A stretch of 64,000 bases of DNA from Gemmobacter caeni (GCF_003054195.1 NZ_QBKP01000006.1:124001-188000), one strand, 5' to 3'; numbered from the stretch's first letter, positions 45,072-55,906 are shown. Notes: generated from the sequence alone by a model not told the origin. Numbers and translations are program-made.

Positions 45072-46304
45072 CTAGATCTTCATGTCGAAGCCCAGATGTT
45101 TGGCGACAGTGAAGATGTCCTTGTCGCCACGGCCACACATGTTCATCACGATGATATGGTCGCGGGGCAGCGTCGGCGCCAGCTTGATCACATGGCCAAG
45201 GGCATGGCTGGGTTCGAGCGCCGGAATGATTCCCTCCAGCTTGCAGCACAGCTGGAACGCTTCCAGCGCCTCGGCATCGGTGATGGAAACATATTCGGCG
45301 CGGCCGGTATCGTGCAGCCAGGCGTGTTCCGGCCCGATTCCGGGGTAATCAAGGCCCGCGCTGATCGAGAAGCCTTCCAGAATCTGCCCATCCGGATCTT
45401 GCAGCAGATAGGTGCGGTTGCCATGCAGCACGCCGGGGCGTCCGCCGGTCAGACTGGCGCAATGCTGCATCCGGTCATCCACGCCCTTGCCGCCCGCCTC
45501 GACCCCGATGATGCGGACCGAAGGATCATCGAGGAAGGGGAAGAACAGACCCATGGCATTGGACCCGCCCCCGATGGCGGCGATGATCGTATCGGGCAGG
45601 CGGCCTTCGCCTTCCTGTTCCGCCAGCTGCCAGCGCACTTCTTTGCCGATGATCGACTGGAAGTCGCGCACCATGGCCGGATAAGGGTGCGGCCCCGCCA
45701 CCGTGCCGATGCAGTAAAAAGTATCGCGCACATTGGTCACCCAGTCGCGCAGCGCATCATTCATCGCGTCTTTCAGCGTACCCCGGCCCGAAGTAACCGG
45801 GATGACCTCGGCGCCCAGCAGGCGCATGCGGAAGACGTTGGGCGCCTGGCGTTCGACATCATGCGCGCCCATATAGACCACGCATTTCAGCCCGAACTTG
45901 GCGCAGACCGTAGCCGTTGCCACGCCATGCTGGCCCGCGCCGGTTTCGGCGATGATGCGGGTCTTGCCCATGCGGCGGGCAAGGATGATCTGGCCCAGCA
46001 CATTGTTGATCTTATGCGCGCCGGTATGGTTCAACTCGTCGCGCTTGAGATAGATTTTCGCGCCGCCCAGATGCTCGGTCAGGCGGGGCGCGAAATACAG
46101 CGGCGAAGGGCGGCCGACATAGTGTTTCCACAGGTCATCCATCTCGGCCCAGAAGGTCGCATCCGTCTTGGCGTGGTTGTAGCGCTCTTCCAGTTCCAGG
46201 ATGAGCGGCATCAGCGTTTCCGACACGAAACGCCCACCGAAAAGGCCGAAACGGCCCTGTTCGTCCGGCCCCGTCATGAAGCTGTTGATCCCGTCCTCGG
46301 CCAT
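45072..46304 (-). CDS. trpB: Tryptophan synthase beta chain
   Basis: TrpB condenses indole with serine using PLP. The 410-aa product has the PLP lysine K98 in [18 protein letters not shown] and the phosphate-binding GGGSNAMG. It lies downstream of a GNAT gene and trpF on the same strand, and is separate from trpA (31555-32346). Confidence 0.97.
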   Translation of the reverse strand: MAEDGINSFMTGPDEQGRFGLFGGRFVSETLMPLILELEERYNHAKTDATFWAEMDDLWKHYVGRPSPLYFAPRLTEHLGGAKIYLKRDELNHTGAHKINNVLGQIILARRMGKTRIIAETGAGQHGVATATVCAKFGLKCVVYMGAHDVERQAPNVFRMRLLGAEVIPVTSGRGTLKDAMNDALRDWVTNVRDTFYCIGTVAGPHPYPAMVRDFQSIIGKEVRWQLAEQEGEGRLPDTIIAAIGGGSNAMGLFFPFLDDPSVRIIGVEAGGKGVDDRMQHCASLTGGRPGVLHGNRTYLLQDPDGQILEGFSISAGLDYPGIGPEHAWLHDTGRAEYVSITDAEALEAFQLCCKLEGIIPALEPSHALGHVIKLAPTLPRDHIIVMNMCGRGDKDIFTVAKHLGFDMKI

Positions 46305-46394
46305 GGCTTCCCCCTGCGATTACGCCTTCGATGTAGCGAGTTTGCGCCAGCGGGGAAAGGGGGCTTTCCGCCCCCTCTGCCCTGCGGGCATTCA

Positions 46395-46422
46395 CCCCCG
46401 AGGATATTTTGGCCAGGATAAA
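46395..46422 (-). repeat. 3'-end dispersed motif, copy C
   Basis: On the minus strand, nine bases after the GNAT stop codon, the sequence reads TTTATCCTGGCC and then AAAATATCCTCGGGGG. It matches copies after DUF2948 and the AruH-like gene. A GC hairpin (GGGGGCGGAAAGCCCCC) follows it. Confidence 0.6.
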
Positions 46423-46431
46423 GGGCGCCGG

Positions 46432-46878
46432 TCAGTCGAGCGACTTCTTGTAGCCCAGGTGACTGGCTTCATAGCCCAGCCGGTCATAGAAGGCATGGGC
46501 GCGGGTGCGGCTTTTGTCGGTGGTCAACTGGATGATCCGTGCACCGGCGGCATGGGCGCGGCTCTCGGCCTCTGCCATCAGGGCGGCGCCGATCCCCTTG
46601 CTGCGCAAATCGGGCGCGGTGCGGACGGATTCGACCAGAGCGCGGGTCATGCCCTGCCGCGAAAGGCCGTGCAGGATGGTGAGCTGGCAGGTGGCGACAA
46701 TGCGGCCCTCGACCTCGCCCACGATGATCTCATGCATCGGATTGGCGGCGATGGCATCGAACCCGGTCAGATAAGGCGCAAGATCGCTGCTTTCGCGGGC
46801 GCGGCCCAGCGGATCGTCGGTCAGCAGCGCGACAATGGCGGGCACATCGGCACGGGTAGCGGTACGGAATCGGATCAT
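46432..46878 (-). CDS. GNAT family N-acetyltransferase
   Basis: This 148-aa protein has a complete GNAT fold: [40 protein letters not shown] (acetyl-CoA loop) and [23 protein letters not shown]. The substrate is unknown. It overlaps the trpF stop by ATGA and is inserted between trpF and trpB. Confidence 0.9.
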   Translation of the reverse strand: MIRFRTATRADVPAIVALLTDDPLGRARESSDLAPYLTGFDAIAANPMHEIIVGEVEGRIVATCQLTILHGLSRQGMTRALVESVRTAPDLRSKGIGAALMAEAESRAHAAGARIIQLTTDKSRTRAHAFYDRLGYEASHLGYKKSLD

Positions 46879-47513
46879 TGCGCCGCCTTTGCGAAAGCCG
46901 CGATGCGGGCGTGATCCTTCACCCCCGGTGCGCTTTCGACGCCGGAAGACACATCGACCTGCCGCGCATTGGTCAGGCGGATCGCCTCGGCCACGTTTTC
47001 GGGCGTGAGGCCGCCCGCCAGCATCCAGGGTCGGAGCCAGCGGCGCTGCGCAACCAGCCGCCAGTCGAAACTAAGGCCGTTGCCGCCCGGCAGCGCCGTA
47101 TTCTTCGGCGGCTTGGCGTCGATCAGCAACTGATCGGCCGTCGCGGAATAATCGAAAATCGCGGCCAGATCGCCTTCATCCGCCACGCCCACCGCCTTCA
47201 TCACCGGCAGACCATAGCGCGCGCGCACCTCGGCCACACGGTCCGGGCTTTCGGCACCATGAAGTTGCAGCATGTCCAGCGGCACCGCCTCGATGATCGC
47301 GTCCAGCGCCGCATCATCGGCATTCACCGTCAGCGCCACCTTGGCCAGCCCCGGCGGCGCCGCAAGCGCCAGATCGCGCGCGGTGGCCAGATCAAGATGC
47401 CGCGGGCTTTTGGGGAAGAACACAAAGCCCGCATAGGCAGCACCAGCGGCAGCGACGGCGGTGACATCAGCTACGGTCCGCAGACCGCAGATCTTTACCC
47501 GGATGTCGGCCAT
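46875..47513 (-). CDS. trpF: Phosphoribosylanthranilate isomerase
   Basis: TrpF carries out the Amadori rearrangement in tryptophan synthesis. The 212-aa TIM barrel has the catalytic KICGL, the [13 protein letters not shown] loop, LQLHG, LLIDAK and [10 protein letters not shown]. It lies one base after the lapA-like gene and is coupled to the GNAT gene. Confidence 0.95.
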   Translation of the reverse strand: MADIRVKICGLRTVADVTAVAAAGAAYAGFVFFPKSPRHLDLATARDLALAAPPGLAKVALTVNADDAALDAIIEAVPLDMLQLHGAESPDRVAEVRARYGLPVMKAVGVADEGDLAAIFDYSATADQLLIDAKPPKNTALPGGNGLSFDWRLVAQRRWLRPWMLAGGLTPENVAEAIRLTNARQVDVSSGVESAPGVKDHARIAAFAKAAQ

Positions 47514-47514
47514 G

Positions 47515-47868
47515 TCAGGCTTTCTTTTCCAGCAGCGCCATCACATCGTCCTGCGGCTGACCCTTGGCATCACGCATCGCGGCCAGTTCCCGTTCCAGCC
47601 GCTGCGCCTCGGCCGTCTTGGTGGAGGCGACACGACGGTGCCGGTGTTCGCGCAACCATTCCCAGACGAAGCCGATCAGCAAGCCCACCGCCACGCCGCC
47701 GAAGATGGCAACGAACAGCGGCACCTCGACCTGCGAGTTCCAGCCGACAACCTGCGCCACATCGCCGGGCAGCACGCTGAGCGTGACCAGGGTGCGATTG
47801 GCGAAAGCAATGGTCAGCAGGACAAGCCCGATGACCAGAAGAACGAGATACCTCAGATACCGCAGCAT
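47515..47868 (-). CDS. LapA family (DUF1049) inner-membrane protein
   Basis: This 117-aa protein has two transmembrane helices (about 5-27 and 48-68) and a cytoplasmic coiled tail ([20 protein letters not shown]). In gammaproteobacteria LapA works with LapB in LPS assembly; in alphaproteobacteria its role is less clear. It lies between ihfB and trpF, as in many Rhodobacterales. Confidence 0.85.
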   Translation of the reverse strand: MLRYLRYLVLLVIGLVLLTIAFANRTLVTLSVLPGDVAQVVGWNSQVEVPLFVAIFGGVAVGLLIGFVWEWLREHRHRRVASTKTAEAQRLERELAAMRDAKGQPQDDVMALLEKKA

Positions 47869-47901
47869 CGGCGCAAGCGCCCCCTTTCCTTGCGCGCGCC
47901 G

Positions 47902-48186
47902 TCAGGCCTTGCCGTTCAGCCGGTCGCGCAGCAGTTTGCCCGTCTTGAAGAAGGGCACCTTCTTGTCTTCCACCTCGACCGCCTCGCCGGTGCGGGGATT
48001 GCGGCCGGTGCGGGCATCCCGCGCCTTGACCGAAAACGCGCCGAAGCCACGCAACTCGACCCGGTCACCGCGCGCAAGCGCCTCGATGATCTCGTCGAAT
48101 ACAGTGTTTACGATTCGCTCGACATGGCGTTGCGTCAGATGCGGATTGGCGTCCGCGATTTTCTGGATCAGTTCCGACCGGATCAT
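47902..48186 (-). CDS. ihfB: Integration host factor subunit beta
   Basis: IHF bends DNA as an alpha-beta heterodimer. The 94-aa product matches the DNABII fold: [20 protein letters not shown], the [16 protein letters not shown] strand and the [22 protein letters not shown] arm. ATG 48186 is the canonical start; the frame is open upstream without homology. Confidence 0.96.
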   Translation of the reverse strand: MIRSELIQKIADANPHLTQRHVERIVNTVFDEIIEALARGDRVELRGFGAFSVKARDARTGRNPRTGEAVEVEDKKVPFFKTGKLLRDRLNGKA

Positions 48187-48334
48187 CGGCGATGTCCCCC
48201 CCGGGGCGTTGTGGCAGCAGCCCGTTTTTGTTGTGCTATGGACTATAAGCAAGAAATCCGGGGGGACAAACGAAAAGCCGTGCAATCGCCGTAGGTTGGC
48301 AGTGCAGCATGGCAAAAACCCGCCATCAAAGGCA

Positions 48335-48360
48335 AAGGCCCCGCCGGTTGGCGGGGCCTT
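48335..48360 (-). terminator. Rho-independent terminator of rpsA
   Basis: AAGGCCCCGCC (48335-48345) and GGCGGGGCCTT (48350-48360) pair around GGTT. On the minus strand T-rich sequence follows (TTTGCCTTTGATGGCGGG, then TTTTT). It lies just after the rpsA stop. Confidence 0.8.
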
Positions 48361-48383
48361 CACGCGATTCATGGGCCGCGAAA

Positions 48384-50069
48384 TCAGCCGCGGTCGGCGC
48401 CCTTGAGGGCCGCGCCGAGGATGTCACCCAGCGACGCCCCCGAATCAGACGAGCCGTATTGTTCCACGGCTTCCTTCTCTTCCGCGATTTCGCGGGCCTT
48501 GATCGACAGGCCCAGACGGCGGGTTTTCGAATCCACGTTGGTCACGCGGGCATCGACTTTGTCGCCAACCTGGAAACGCTCGGGGCGCTGGTCCTGACGG
48601 TCGCGGGCCAGATCCGAACGGCGGATGAAGGATTTCATGCCGTTGTAATCAACCTCGATGCCGCCTTCCTCGATCGCGGTGACCGCGACGGTGATGACCG
48701 AGCCACGCTTCACGCCGTCAACCGCTTCGGTGAAGGTGTCGTCGCCCAGCGCCTTGATCGACAGCGAGATACGTTCTTTCTCGATGTCCACCTCGGTGAC
48801 GGCGGCTTTCACCACATCGCCCTTGCGATAGTTCTGGATGGCGTCCTCGCCGCGCTGGTCCCACGACAGGTCGGACAGGTGAACCATGCCGTCGATGTCG
48901 TTTTCCAAGCCGATGAACAGACCGAATTCGGTGATGTTCTTGACTTCACCCTCGATGGCGGTGCCGACCGGATGGGTTTCAGCAAAGACTTCCCACGGAT
49001 TGCGCTGGGTCTGCTTGAGGCCGAGCGACACGCGGCGCTTGGCGCTGTCGATTTCCAGAACCATGACGTCCACCTCTTGCGAGGTCGAGACGATCTTGCC
49101 GGGGTGCACGTTCTTCTTGGTCCAGGACATTTCCGAGACGTGAACCAGACCTTCGACGCCGGCTTCCAGCTCCACGAAGGCGCCGTAATCGGTGATGTTG
49201 GTCACGCGGCCCTTGTGGACCGAACCGATCGGATAGGCACGTTCCACGGCATCCCACGGGTCGGACTGAAGCTGCTTCATGCCGAGGCTTATGCGGTGGG
49301 TTTCCTTGTTGATCTTGATGACCTGAACCTTGACGGTCTCGCCGATCGACAGGATTTCCGACGGGTGGTTCACACGGCGCCATGCCATGTCGGTGACGTG
49401 CAGCAGGCCGTCAACGCCGCCCAGATCCACGAAGGCACCGTATTCGGTGATGTTCTTGACAACACCCTCGACGGTCTGACCTTCGCTGAGGTTCGCGATG
49501 ACTTCGGCGCGCTGTTCGGCACGCGATTCTTCCAAGATGGCGCGGCGCGAGACAACGATGTTGCCGCGGCGACGGTCCATTTTCAGGATCTGGAAGGGCT
49601 GCTTGATGCCCATCAGCGGGCCGGCATCGCGCACGGGGCGCACATCGACTTGCGAGCCGGGCAGGAAGGCCACGGCACCGCCCAGATCGACGGTGAAGCC
49701 ACCCTTGACGCGACCGAAGATCGCGCCTTCGACGCGGGTCTCGTTGGCGTAGGCTTTTTCCAGACGGTCCCAGGCTTCTTCGCGACGGGCCTTGTCACGC
49801 GAGATGACGGCTTCGCCACGGGCGTTCTCGACGCGGTCCAGATAGACCTCGACCTCATCGCCGACATTGATCGACGGGGCTTCGCCGGGATTTGCGAATT
49901 CTTTCAGATCGACACGGCCTTCCATTTTGTAGCCGACGTCGATGATGGCCTGGCCCGCCTCGATGGCGATGACCTTGCCCTTGACGACCGAACCCTCTTC
50001 GGGGGTATCGATCTCGAAGCTTTCCTTCAGGAGGGCTTCGAATTCATCCATGGATGCTTTGGCGCACAT
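48384..50069 (-). CDS. rpsA: 30S ribosomal protein S1
   Basis: S1 binds mRNA and promotes initiation. The 561-aa product has six S1 repeats; the central ones show [43 protein letters not shown] and [25 protein letters not shown] 50069 ([14 protein letters not shown]) is preferred, with AAGGAC upstream; an ATG at 50090 is an alternative. The usual cmk-rpsA neighbourhood is interrupted by a BLUF gene. Confidence 0.96.
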   Translation of the reverse strand: MCAKASMDEFEALLKESFEIDTPEEGSVVKGKVIAIEAGQAIIDVGYKMEGRVDLKEFANPGEAPSINVGDEVEVYLDRVENARGEAVISRDKARREEAWDRLEKAYANETRVEGAIFGRVKGGFTVDLGGAVAFLPGSQVDVRPVRDAGPLMGIKQPFQILKMDRRRGNIVVSRRAILEESRAEQRAEVIANLSEGQTVEGVVKNITEYGAFVDLGGVDGLLHVTDMAWRRVNHPSEILSIGETVKVQVIKINKETHRISLGMKQLQSDPWDAVERAYPIGSVHKGRVTNITDYGAFVELEAGVEGLVHVSEMSWTKKNVHPGKIVSTSQEVDVMVLEIDSAKRRVSLGLKQTQRNPWEVFAETHPVGTAIEGEVKNITEFGLFIGLENDIDGMVHLSDLSWDQRGEDAIQNYRKGDVVKAAVTEVDIEKERISLSIKALGDDTFTEAVDGVKRGSVITVAVTAIEEGGIEVDYNGMKSFIRRSDLARDRQDQRPERFQVGDKVDARVTNVDSKTRRLGLSIKAREIAEEKEAVEQYGSSDSGASLGDILGAALKGADRG

Positions 50070-50145
50070 ATGCAGTTCAGTCCTTTTCATGGTTTTCTGG
50101 CCATGCGGTTGGCTCCGCCGGTCTTTGATGGCCCCGAACGGGAAA

Positions 50146-50163
50146 GGCCCGGAGAACCGGGCC
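50146..50163 (-). terminator. Hairpin between the BLUF gene and rpsA
   Basis: GGCCCGG and CCGGGCC pair around AGAA. On the minus strand TTTCCCG follows, so it may end the cmk-BLUF transcript before the rpsA promoter. Confidence 0.45.
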
Positions 50164-50236
50164 GAGTCACCTTGGGATGGGCGCGCTATACCGGCTTTGG
50201 GCCAACGGGGCAAGGGAAAGGCACGCGGAAGGCCGG

Positions 50237-50737
50237 TCAGGCCATCTGCTCCAGCCGGGACAGGTAGGCGTCATCGGTCTCTCCCGGCATCCGCGCCTGC
50301 GGAAAGCCGGAGCCGAACCGCAGCGTATCTGCCGCCACACGCGCAAGGGCGAGGATGAGATCGCGCGCCTGCGCCACCGAAACCGGCGGAGGCGCGCCAT
50401 CGCCTTTCAGTTCCAGCCCGTGCTCCATCTCGAAGAAATGGTCATAGCCCAGTGCCCAGCCCTCGAACGGGCTTTCCGCGCTGCCGTCCTCGTCCAGCAG
50501 CATGTCAAATCCACTGTGCCTTTCGTCCGCCGCAATCCGGGCCAGCAGGGCCTCCATCGCCGCCTGCGGCCCGTGCAGTGCCTGCAGGAACTGATCGGCC
50601 GTGCGAACCAGATAGCCGGTGATTCCGGAAGCCGCGTTGAACTGTAACGCCGTCCGCAGGATTGCGACGTCGCTGCGGTCGAAATCCGGGTGGCTGGGCA
50701 GGCTGCGGTACAGAATCTGCCGGTAGGGTGCGGACAT
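50237..50737 (-). CDS. BLUF-domain blue-light photoreceptor protein
   Basis: BLUF domains bind FAD and sense blue light through a hydrogen-bond switch. Residues 5-100 hold the needed pattern: Y10 (ILYRS), N34 (FNAASGITGYL), Q52 (FLQALHGP) and W94 (FEGWALGY). The position of the AppA Met106 is Leu96 here. The short C-terminal part (100-166) has no output domain I recognise, so it probably acts by binding a partner. ATG 50737 gives the normal BLUF start. It lies between cmk and rpsA, near a BchE-family gene. Confidence 0.88.
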   Translation of the reverse strand: MSAPYRQILYRSLPSHPDFDRSDVAILRTALQFNAASGITGYLVRTADQFLQALHGPQAAMEALLARIAADERHSGFDMLLDEDGSAESPFEGWALGYDHFFEMEHGLELKGDGAPPPVSVAQARDLILALARVAADTLRFGSGFPQARMPGETDDAYLSRLEQMA

Positions 50738-50801
50738 GCGTGGAAACTCCAGAAGCCCCTGTATTAGCGGCAAAACCTGCCCGGCGGTCAAGACGGTTCT
50801 G

Positions 50802-51389
50802 TCACCCCGGCAACTGCGCCTGCACCAGGGCGATGGCCTGCGCAATCGCCTCTTCCGGCCCAAGGCCGGACGTATCCAGCAGCACGGCATCCGCCGCAGG
50901 TTTCAGCGGTGCATCTGCGCGGTTCATGTCGCGGTCATCACGTTCGCGCACCTCGGCCAGAACCCGTGCGGCATCTCCGCCGACCTCCAGCCAGCGGCGA
51001 TGGGCCCGCACCTCGGCGCTGGCCGTCACGAACAGTTTCACCTCGGCCTCGGGGCAGATCACGGTGCCGATGTCGCGCCCGTCCAGCACGGCCCCGCCCT
51101 CGCGCCGCGCGAAGCGGCGCTGAAAGTCCAGAAGCGCGGCGCGAACCTCGGGGATGACCGCAACGCGGCTGGCGGCCAGACCGGCCTCCAGCGTGCGGAG
51201 ATCGTCGCGCGCAAGATCCTCCGGCGTCAGGCCATTCGCTGCCGCGACCGGATCACCGCCCTTCACCCCGACGGCACGATAAAGCGCGCCGGTATCCAGA
51301 TGCGCAAAGCCGAAACGCGCCGCGACCGCCCGGCTGATCGTGCCCTTGCCTGCCGCCGCAGGCCCGTCGATTGCCACCGTGAAGATCAT
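50802..51389 (-). CDS. cmk: Cytidylate kinase
   Basis: Cmk phosphorylates CMP and dCMP. The 195-aa product (shorter than the usual 210-230) shows the P-loop [38 protein letters not shown] and [18 protein letters not shown]. It belongs to the aroA-cmk-rpsA series; its stop lies 64 bp before the BLUF gene. Confidence 0.94.
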   Translation of the reverse strand: MIFTVAIDGPAAAGKGTISRAVAARFGFAHLDTGALYRAVGVKGGDPVAAANGLTPEDLARDDLRTLEAGLAASRVAVIPEVRAALLDFQRRFARREGGAVLDGRDIGTVICPEAEVKLFVTASAEVRAHRRWLEVGGDAARVLAEVRERDDRDMNRADAPLKPAADAVLLDTSGLGPEEAIAQAIALVQAQLPG

Positions 51390-51502
51390 CGCATTCTCTC
51401 CGCTTTGCTCTGGCGCGGTTTATGCCTCGGGGCGCGCAAGGTCAATTCTTGGCAAGCCCCGCCGCCCGTGGGAGGCTGTAATCGTATCTGTGCAGGAGCC
51501 GC

Positions 51503-52999
51503 ATGAGAATCGCCCTTCTGAACCCGCCGCATCGCGCCATCGGCTCGCGTGTGCCGAAAGAGCAACTGCCGCCGCTGGGGCATCTGGCGATTGGCGGGCC
51601 GCTGATCGACGCGGGCCATGCAGTACGTCTGATCAATGCCGACCCCGGCCCGATGACGGATGCGGAAATCCTTTCCGCCCTGATGGAAAAACCGCCCGAG
51701 GCTGTGCTGATCGGGCACGCGGGGTCGACCTCGGCGCATCCGGTGGTGGCGCGGCTTGCGCCCCTGATCCGCGCAGCGCTGCCCGAGGCGCATATCGTCT
51801 ATGGCGGGGTCTATCCCAGCTATCATTGGCAGGAGGTGCTGACTGACTGCCCCGAGATCGACGTGGTGGTGCGGGGAGAAGGCGAGGTCACCGCGCCCCG
51901 CCTGATCGCGGCGCTGGAGGCTGGCGCCGATCTTGCGACAGTCCCAGGCATCGCCTTCCGGCGCGACGGCCAGCCCCATGCCACGCCGCCTGCGCCGATG
52001 CTGCGCGACCTCGACAGCGCCCGCATCGGGTGGGAACTGGTGGACCTGTCGCGCCACAGCTATTGGGGCGGCAAGCGCGCGGTAATCCTGCAATTCTCGC
52101 GCGGGTGCCCGCATCTGTGCACCTATTGCGGCCAGCGCGGTTTCTGGACGCAATGGCGCCATCGCGACCCGGTGAAATTCGCGGCTGAGATCGCCTGGCT
52201 GGTGCGCGAACACGGCGTCGAGCTGGTAAACCTCGCGGACGAGAACCCGACCTCCTCGCGCAAGGCGTGGAAAGCGTTTCTGGAGGCGCTGGTGGCGACC
52301 GGGGTGAAGGTCACCCTCATCGGATCGACCCGCGCCGATGACATCGTGCGCGACGCGGACCTGCTGCCGCTTTACAAACGCGCCGGTTGCCTGCGCTTTC
52401 TGCTGGGGCTGGAGGGCACGGACGAGGCCACGCTCGCCACCGTCCGCAAGGGCGGCACGCGGGCAAAGGACCGTGAGGCCATAGGCCTTCTGCGCGCGCA
52501 TGGCATGATCGGGCTATGCACCTTCGCCGTGGGGTTCGAGGAGGAAACCGACGCCGATTACGCGCGGCTTTTGCGGCATCTGCTAGTCTATGACCCCGAT
52601 CAGATCATGTCGGTCTATGCCACACCGCACCGCTGGACATCGTTCTTCGGGCAAAGCGCACATCGGCGGGTGGTTCAGACCGATCTGAGCCTTTGGGATT
52701 ACAAGCATCAGGTGCTGGAAACTCCGCGCGTGCCAGCCTGGCGGGTGTTCCTCTGGGTCAAGCTGATCGAGGCTGTGGTGCAACTGCGCCCGCGCGCGCT
52801 GGCGCGGATCTGGTTGCAGAAAGACCCCGAACTGCGTCATGCACAGCGTTGGTATACCGCCATGGGGCGTGGCGTCTGGCTGCGCGAGTTCCGCGATGCA
52901 TTCCGCTTTCGCGCGCGGCCCGGCCCGACGGTCGAAACCTTCCTCGGGGCCGGGCAATTGCCGGAAAACGCGCTGGACCGCCGCCGCGACGCCGCGTGA
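51503..52999 (+). CDS. B12-binding radical SAM enzyme of the BchE family
   Basis: The 498-aa product has an N-terminal cobalamin-binding-like domain (YGGVYPSYHW, RGEGEVTAPRL) and a radical SAM core with the 4Fe-4S ligands C202, C206 and C209 (GCPHLCTYCGQRG). Segments such as FWTQWRHRDPVKFAAEI, STRADDIVRDADLL and FAVGFEEETDADY closely recall BchE, the oxygen-independent cyclase of Mg-protoporphyrin monomethyl ester. BchE proteins are usually near 550-600 aa, so the C-terminus is shorter. No other bacteriochlorophyll genes are in the window. It may be true BchE or a paralogue with another substrate. The gene is inserted in reverse between aroA and cmk. Confidence 0.8.
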   Translation: MRIALLNPPHRAIGSRVPKEQLPPLGHLAIGGPLIDAGHAVRLINADPGPMTDAEILSALMEKPPEAVLIGHAGSTSAHPVVARLAPLIRAALPEAHIVYGGVYPSYHWQEVLTDCPEIDVVVRGEGEVTAPRLIAALEAGADLATVPGIAFRRDGQPHATPPAPMLRDLDSARIGWELVDLSRHSYWGGKRAVILQFSRGCPHLCTYCGQRGFWTQWRHRDPVKFAAEIAWLVREHGVELVNLADENPTSSRKAWKAFLEALVATGVKVTLIGSTRADDIVRDADLLPLYKRAGCLRFLLGLEGTDEATLATVRKGGTRAKDREAIGLLRAHGMIGLCTFAVGFEEETDADYARLLRHLLVYDPDQIMSVYATPHRWTSFFGQSAHRRVVQTDLSLWDYKHQVLETPRVPAWRVFLWVKLIEAVVQLRPRALARIWLQKDPELRHAQRWYTAMGRGVWLREFRDAFRFRARPGPTVETFLGAGQLPENALDRRRDAA

Positions 53000-54343
53000 T
53001 CAGCGCGTCAGCGTCGCGCCAAGCCCGGTCATCAGCCCTTCAAAAATCGGGAAGGAGGTGACGATGGGCGAGGCGTCATCCACAGAAACCGGCTTCTGCG
53101 CCGCCATGCCGCAGACGAGGAAGCTCATGGCGATGCGGTGGTCGAGATGGGTCGCCGCCGTGGCGCCGCCGGGCACACCGCCCGCGCCCATGCCATGCAC
53201 GATCAGCGTATCCTCGTCTTCCTCGATGGTCACGCCGCAGGCCTCAAGGCCCCGCGCCATGGCGTCGATGCGGTCGCTTTCCTTCACCCGCAACTCCTTG
53301 ACGCCGCGCATCACCGTCTTGCCGGTCGCAAAGGCCGCCACGACCGACAGGATCGGGTATTCGTCGATCATGCTCGGCGCGCGTTCGGGGGGCACCTCGA
53401 TGCCCTTCATATTGCCCGAGAAGCGGACGCGCAGGTCGGCCACAGGCTCGCCGCCTTCCTCGCGCAGGTTCTGGAACTCGATCTCCGCCCCCATCTCGAC
53501 CAGCGTGATGTAAAGCCCGTTGCGGGTCAGGTTCTGGCTGACACCGGGCACGAGGATGTCAGAGCCTTCGACGATCAGCGCCGCACAGACCGGGAAGGCG
53601 GCAGAGGACGGATCGCGCGGCACCGCCACGGTCTGCGGGCGCAGCTCCGGCTGGCCCTTCAGGGTGATGATATGCCCCTCCGCCCCCTTTTCCACATGCA
53701 GCTCGGCGCCGAAACCCAAGAGCATGCGTTCGGAATGGTCGCGCGTCGGTTCCCGCTCGATCACCACGGTTTCGCCCGGCGCATTCAGACCGGCCAGCAG
53801 CACCGCCGATTTGACCTGCGCACTGGCGACAGGCAGCGCATAGCGCACCGGCACCGGGTTCGCGGCGCCCACGATGGTCATGGGCAGGCGCCCGCCCTGC
53901 CGCCCGTAGGCCCGCGCGCCGAACAGCGCCAACGGGTCGGTCACCCGGCCCATCGGGCGTTTGCGCAAGGACGCGTCGCCCGTGAAGGTCGCGGTCATGT
54001 CGGTGGTCGCCATGCAGCCCATGATGAGCCGCACGCCGGTACCGGAATTGCCGCAGTCGATCACATCGGCCGGCTCGCGGAATCCACCCACGCCCACACC
54101 ATGCACCGACCAGGCGCCCGGCCCGTGCTGCGTCACCTCGGCCCCGAAGGCGCGCATCGCCTTGGCGGTATCCAGCACGTCCTGTCCTTCCAGAAGGCCG
54201 GTGATCTTCGTCTCGCCCACAGCCATGGCCCCGAAGATCAGCGCGCGATGGCTGATCGACTTGTCGCCCGGCACGGCGGCCGTCCCGCTCAGCGGGCCCG
54301 ACTTGCGGGCGGTCATCGGTTGCGCGTCACCATGGCCGGACAT
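53000..54343 (-). CDS. aroA: 3-phosphoshikimate 1-carboxyvinyltransferase (EPSP synthase)
   Basis: AroA joins PEP to shikimate-3-phosphate in aromatic synthesis. The 447-aa product has [40 protein letters not shown] and RVKESDRID. The overall pattern is of the longer alphaproteobacterial class. At the position of CP4 Ala100 the sequence has Gly (NSGTG). ATG 54343 follows GAGGGAG. Its stop abuts the BchE-like stop. Confidence 0.95.
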   Translation of the reverse strand: MSGHGDAQPMTARKSGPLSGTAAVPGDKSISHRALIFGAMAVGETKITGLLEGQDVLDTAKAMRAFGAEVTQHGPGAWSVHGVGVGGFREPADVIDCGNSGTGVRLIMGCMATTDMTATFTGDASLRKRPMGRVTDPLALFGARAYGRQGGRLPMTIVGAANPVPVRYALPVASAQVKSAVLLAGLNAPGETVVIEREPTRDHSERMLLGFGAELHVEKGAEGHIITLKGQPELRPQTVAVPRDPSSAAFPVCAALIVEGSDILVPGVSQNLTRNGLYITLVEMGAEIEFQNLREEGGEPVADLRVRFSGNMKGIEVPPERAPSMIDEYPILSVVAAFATGKTVMRGVKELRVKESDRIDAMARGLEACGVTIEEDEDTLIVHGMGAGGVPGGATAATHLDHRIAMSFLVCGMAAQKPVSVDDASPIVTSFPIFEGLMTGLGATLTR

Positions 54344-54411
54344 TCTGGGGCTCCCTCTCATCCTTGCCCCCGCGTTAGCGCAAGCGGGGACGACGGTCCA
54401 GCCCCGCCGCT

Positions 54412-55158
54412 TCAGCGCAGGAAAAACACCACCGCCATCCCCAGCCCGATCACCACGATCAGGGCCCGCAACACCGCAACCGGCATCCGCCGCGCCAGCC
54501 CCGCGCCGATCCAGCCACCCAGCGTGCAGGCGGCAGCCATGATCAGCCCCTCATACCAGCCGATCAGCCCGGCAATGGCAAAAGCCGCACAGGACAGCAC
54601 CGCCATCAGCCCCGAAAGCAGCACTTTCAGCCCGTTCATTGTGTTGAGATTGGTGAACCCGATCAGCCCGAACAGCGCCAGCAGCAAGATGCCCAGACCG
54701 CCGTTGAAATAGCCGCCGTAAACCGCCACCACAAAGACCAGCGCCGCGCTGAGGCCCGGCCCGGTCGCCCCCATGCCGCGCGCCCGCAGCGTCGCCAACA
54801 GGCGCGGACCAAAGGCGAACAGCCCCGTCGCCACCAGAAGCAGTACCGGCACCAGCCCGTCAAACACATCCGAAGGCGTAACCAACAGCAACAGCGCGCC
54901 TGTGACTGAACCCACCAGCGACAGCGCGATGATCTGCCACAGCTTCAGCGCCCCTTCCGACCGGATATCATGGCGAAAGCCCCAGGCGCCGCCCAAATAG
55001 CCGGGCAGCGCCGCAAAGGTTGCCGTGGCATTGGCGGCCACCGAGGGCAGACCGGCCCAGACCAGCGCCGGGAAGGTCAGGAAGGTGCCGCCTCCTGCCA
55101 CTGAGTTCAGCACCCCGGCCACGAAGCCCGTCACCGCCAGAACCAGTATCTCGACCAT
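54412..55158 (-). CDS. TSUP family transporter (TauE/SafE, sulfite exporter-like)
   Basis: This 248-aa inner-membrane protein has about eight hydrophobic helices and the TauE/SafE start [22 protein letters not shown]. Such proteins move sulfite, sulfoacetate or other organic anions. The substrate is not readable. It is divergent from a GntR regulator, with GGTC repeats between. Confidence 0.88.
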   Translation of the reverse strand: MVEILVLAVTGFVAGVLNSVAGGGTFLTFPALVWAGLPSVAANATATFAALPGYLGGAWGFRHDIRSEGALKLWQIIALSLVGSVTGALLLLVTPSDVFDGLVPVLLLVATGLFAFGPRLLATLRARGMGATGPGLSAALVFVVAVYGGYFNGGLGILLLALFGLIGFTNLNTMNGLKVLLSGLMAVLSCAAFAIAGLIGWYEGLIMAAACTLGGWIGAGLARRMPVAVLRALIVVIGLGMAVVFFLR

Positions 55159-55202
55159 TGCCCGCGCCCTCCCCGGCGATCCCTTGACCCGTCATGTGCC
55201 CC

Positions 55203-55228
55203 GGTCCAGATTGGTCTGCAAATTGGTC
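55203..55228. promoter_or_regulatory. Three GGTC repeats before the GntR gene
   Basis: GGTC occurs at 55203, 55213 and 55225, two of them within ATTGGTC. The cluster lies between the divergent TSUP and GntR genes. FCD-type GntR proteins often bind TGGT-containing sites, so autoregulation is plausible but unproven. Confidence 0.3.
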
Positions 55229-55240
55229 CGGGGAGCGATC

Positions 55241-55903
55241 ATGGCCCGACACGATGACATCCTGCCCCGGCTGCGCGATCTGGCCGAAGGCCCGCCGCGC
55301 CGCCTGCCCCCTGAACGTCAGTTGGCCGCCGATCTGGGATGCAGCCGCCAGAGCCTGCGCGCGGCCCTCGCCATACTGGAAACCGAGGGCCGGATCTGGC
55401 GCCATGTCGGCCAGGGCACCTTCACCGGCCCGCGCCCCGGCCCGGCCCCGCTGCGGGAAAACCTGCTGATCGAGGCCGCTACGCCCGAGGCGCTGATGCA
55501 CGCCCGTCTTTTGCTGGAACCCGCCATTGCCGGGGCCGCCGCCGAACGTGCAACACCCGCCACCTGTGCCCGGCTGTCGGCGCTGGTCGGCTCGGGGCGC
55601 AGCGCACGCGACCGGCAGGCCGCTGAAGCCGCGGACGAGGCTTTTCACGCCGCCCTCGCCGATGCGGCGCGCAATCCCGTTCTGATTGCCGTGATGCGCT
55701 TCCTGTCACGCGCACGGCGGCGTGTCGGCTGGCAACAACGATGGGAGACCGCTTATCGCCGCGCCGGGGTTGATGCCTTCACCGGCCTGCACAGCGACCA
55801 ACATGCCGCCGTGGTCATGGCCGTCGCGGCAGGAAACGGCCCGCAGGCCGCCAGCGCCATGCGCGAACATCTGGAAACCATCGCCCGCATGATGGAGAGA
55901 TAG
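55241..55903 (+). CDS. GntR-family transcriptional regulator (FCD subfamily)
   Basis: The 220-aa regulator has an N-terminal winged helix (LPPERQLAADLGCSRQSLRAAL ... IWRHVGQGTF) and a C-terminal all-helical FCD domain (ALMHARLLLEPAIAGAAAERA, EAADEAFHAALADAARNPVL, LHSDQHAAVVMAV). These bind small organic acids. ATG 55241 begins the homologous part. Its likely target is the divergent TSUP gene. Confidence 0.85.
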   Translation: MARHDDILPRLRDLAEGPPRRLPPERQLAADLGCSRQSLRAALAILETEGRIWRHVGQGTFTGPRPGPAPLRENLLIEAATPEALMHARLLLEPAIAGAAAERATPATCARLSALVGSGRSARDRQAAEAADEAFHAALADAARNPVLIAVMRFLSRARRRVGWQQRWETAYRRAGVDAFTGLHSDQHAAVVMAVAAGNGPQAASAMREHLETIARMMER

Positions 55904-55906
55904 GCC

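Noticed and set aside
48309-50267. 652-codon plus-strand frame across rpsA
   Set aside because: Antisense shadow of the S1 repeats; no protein family is recognisable.
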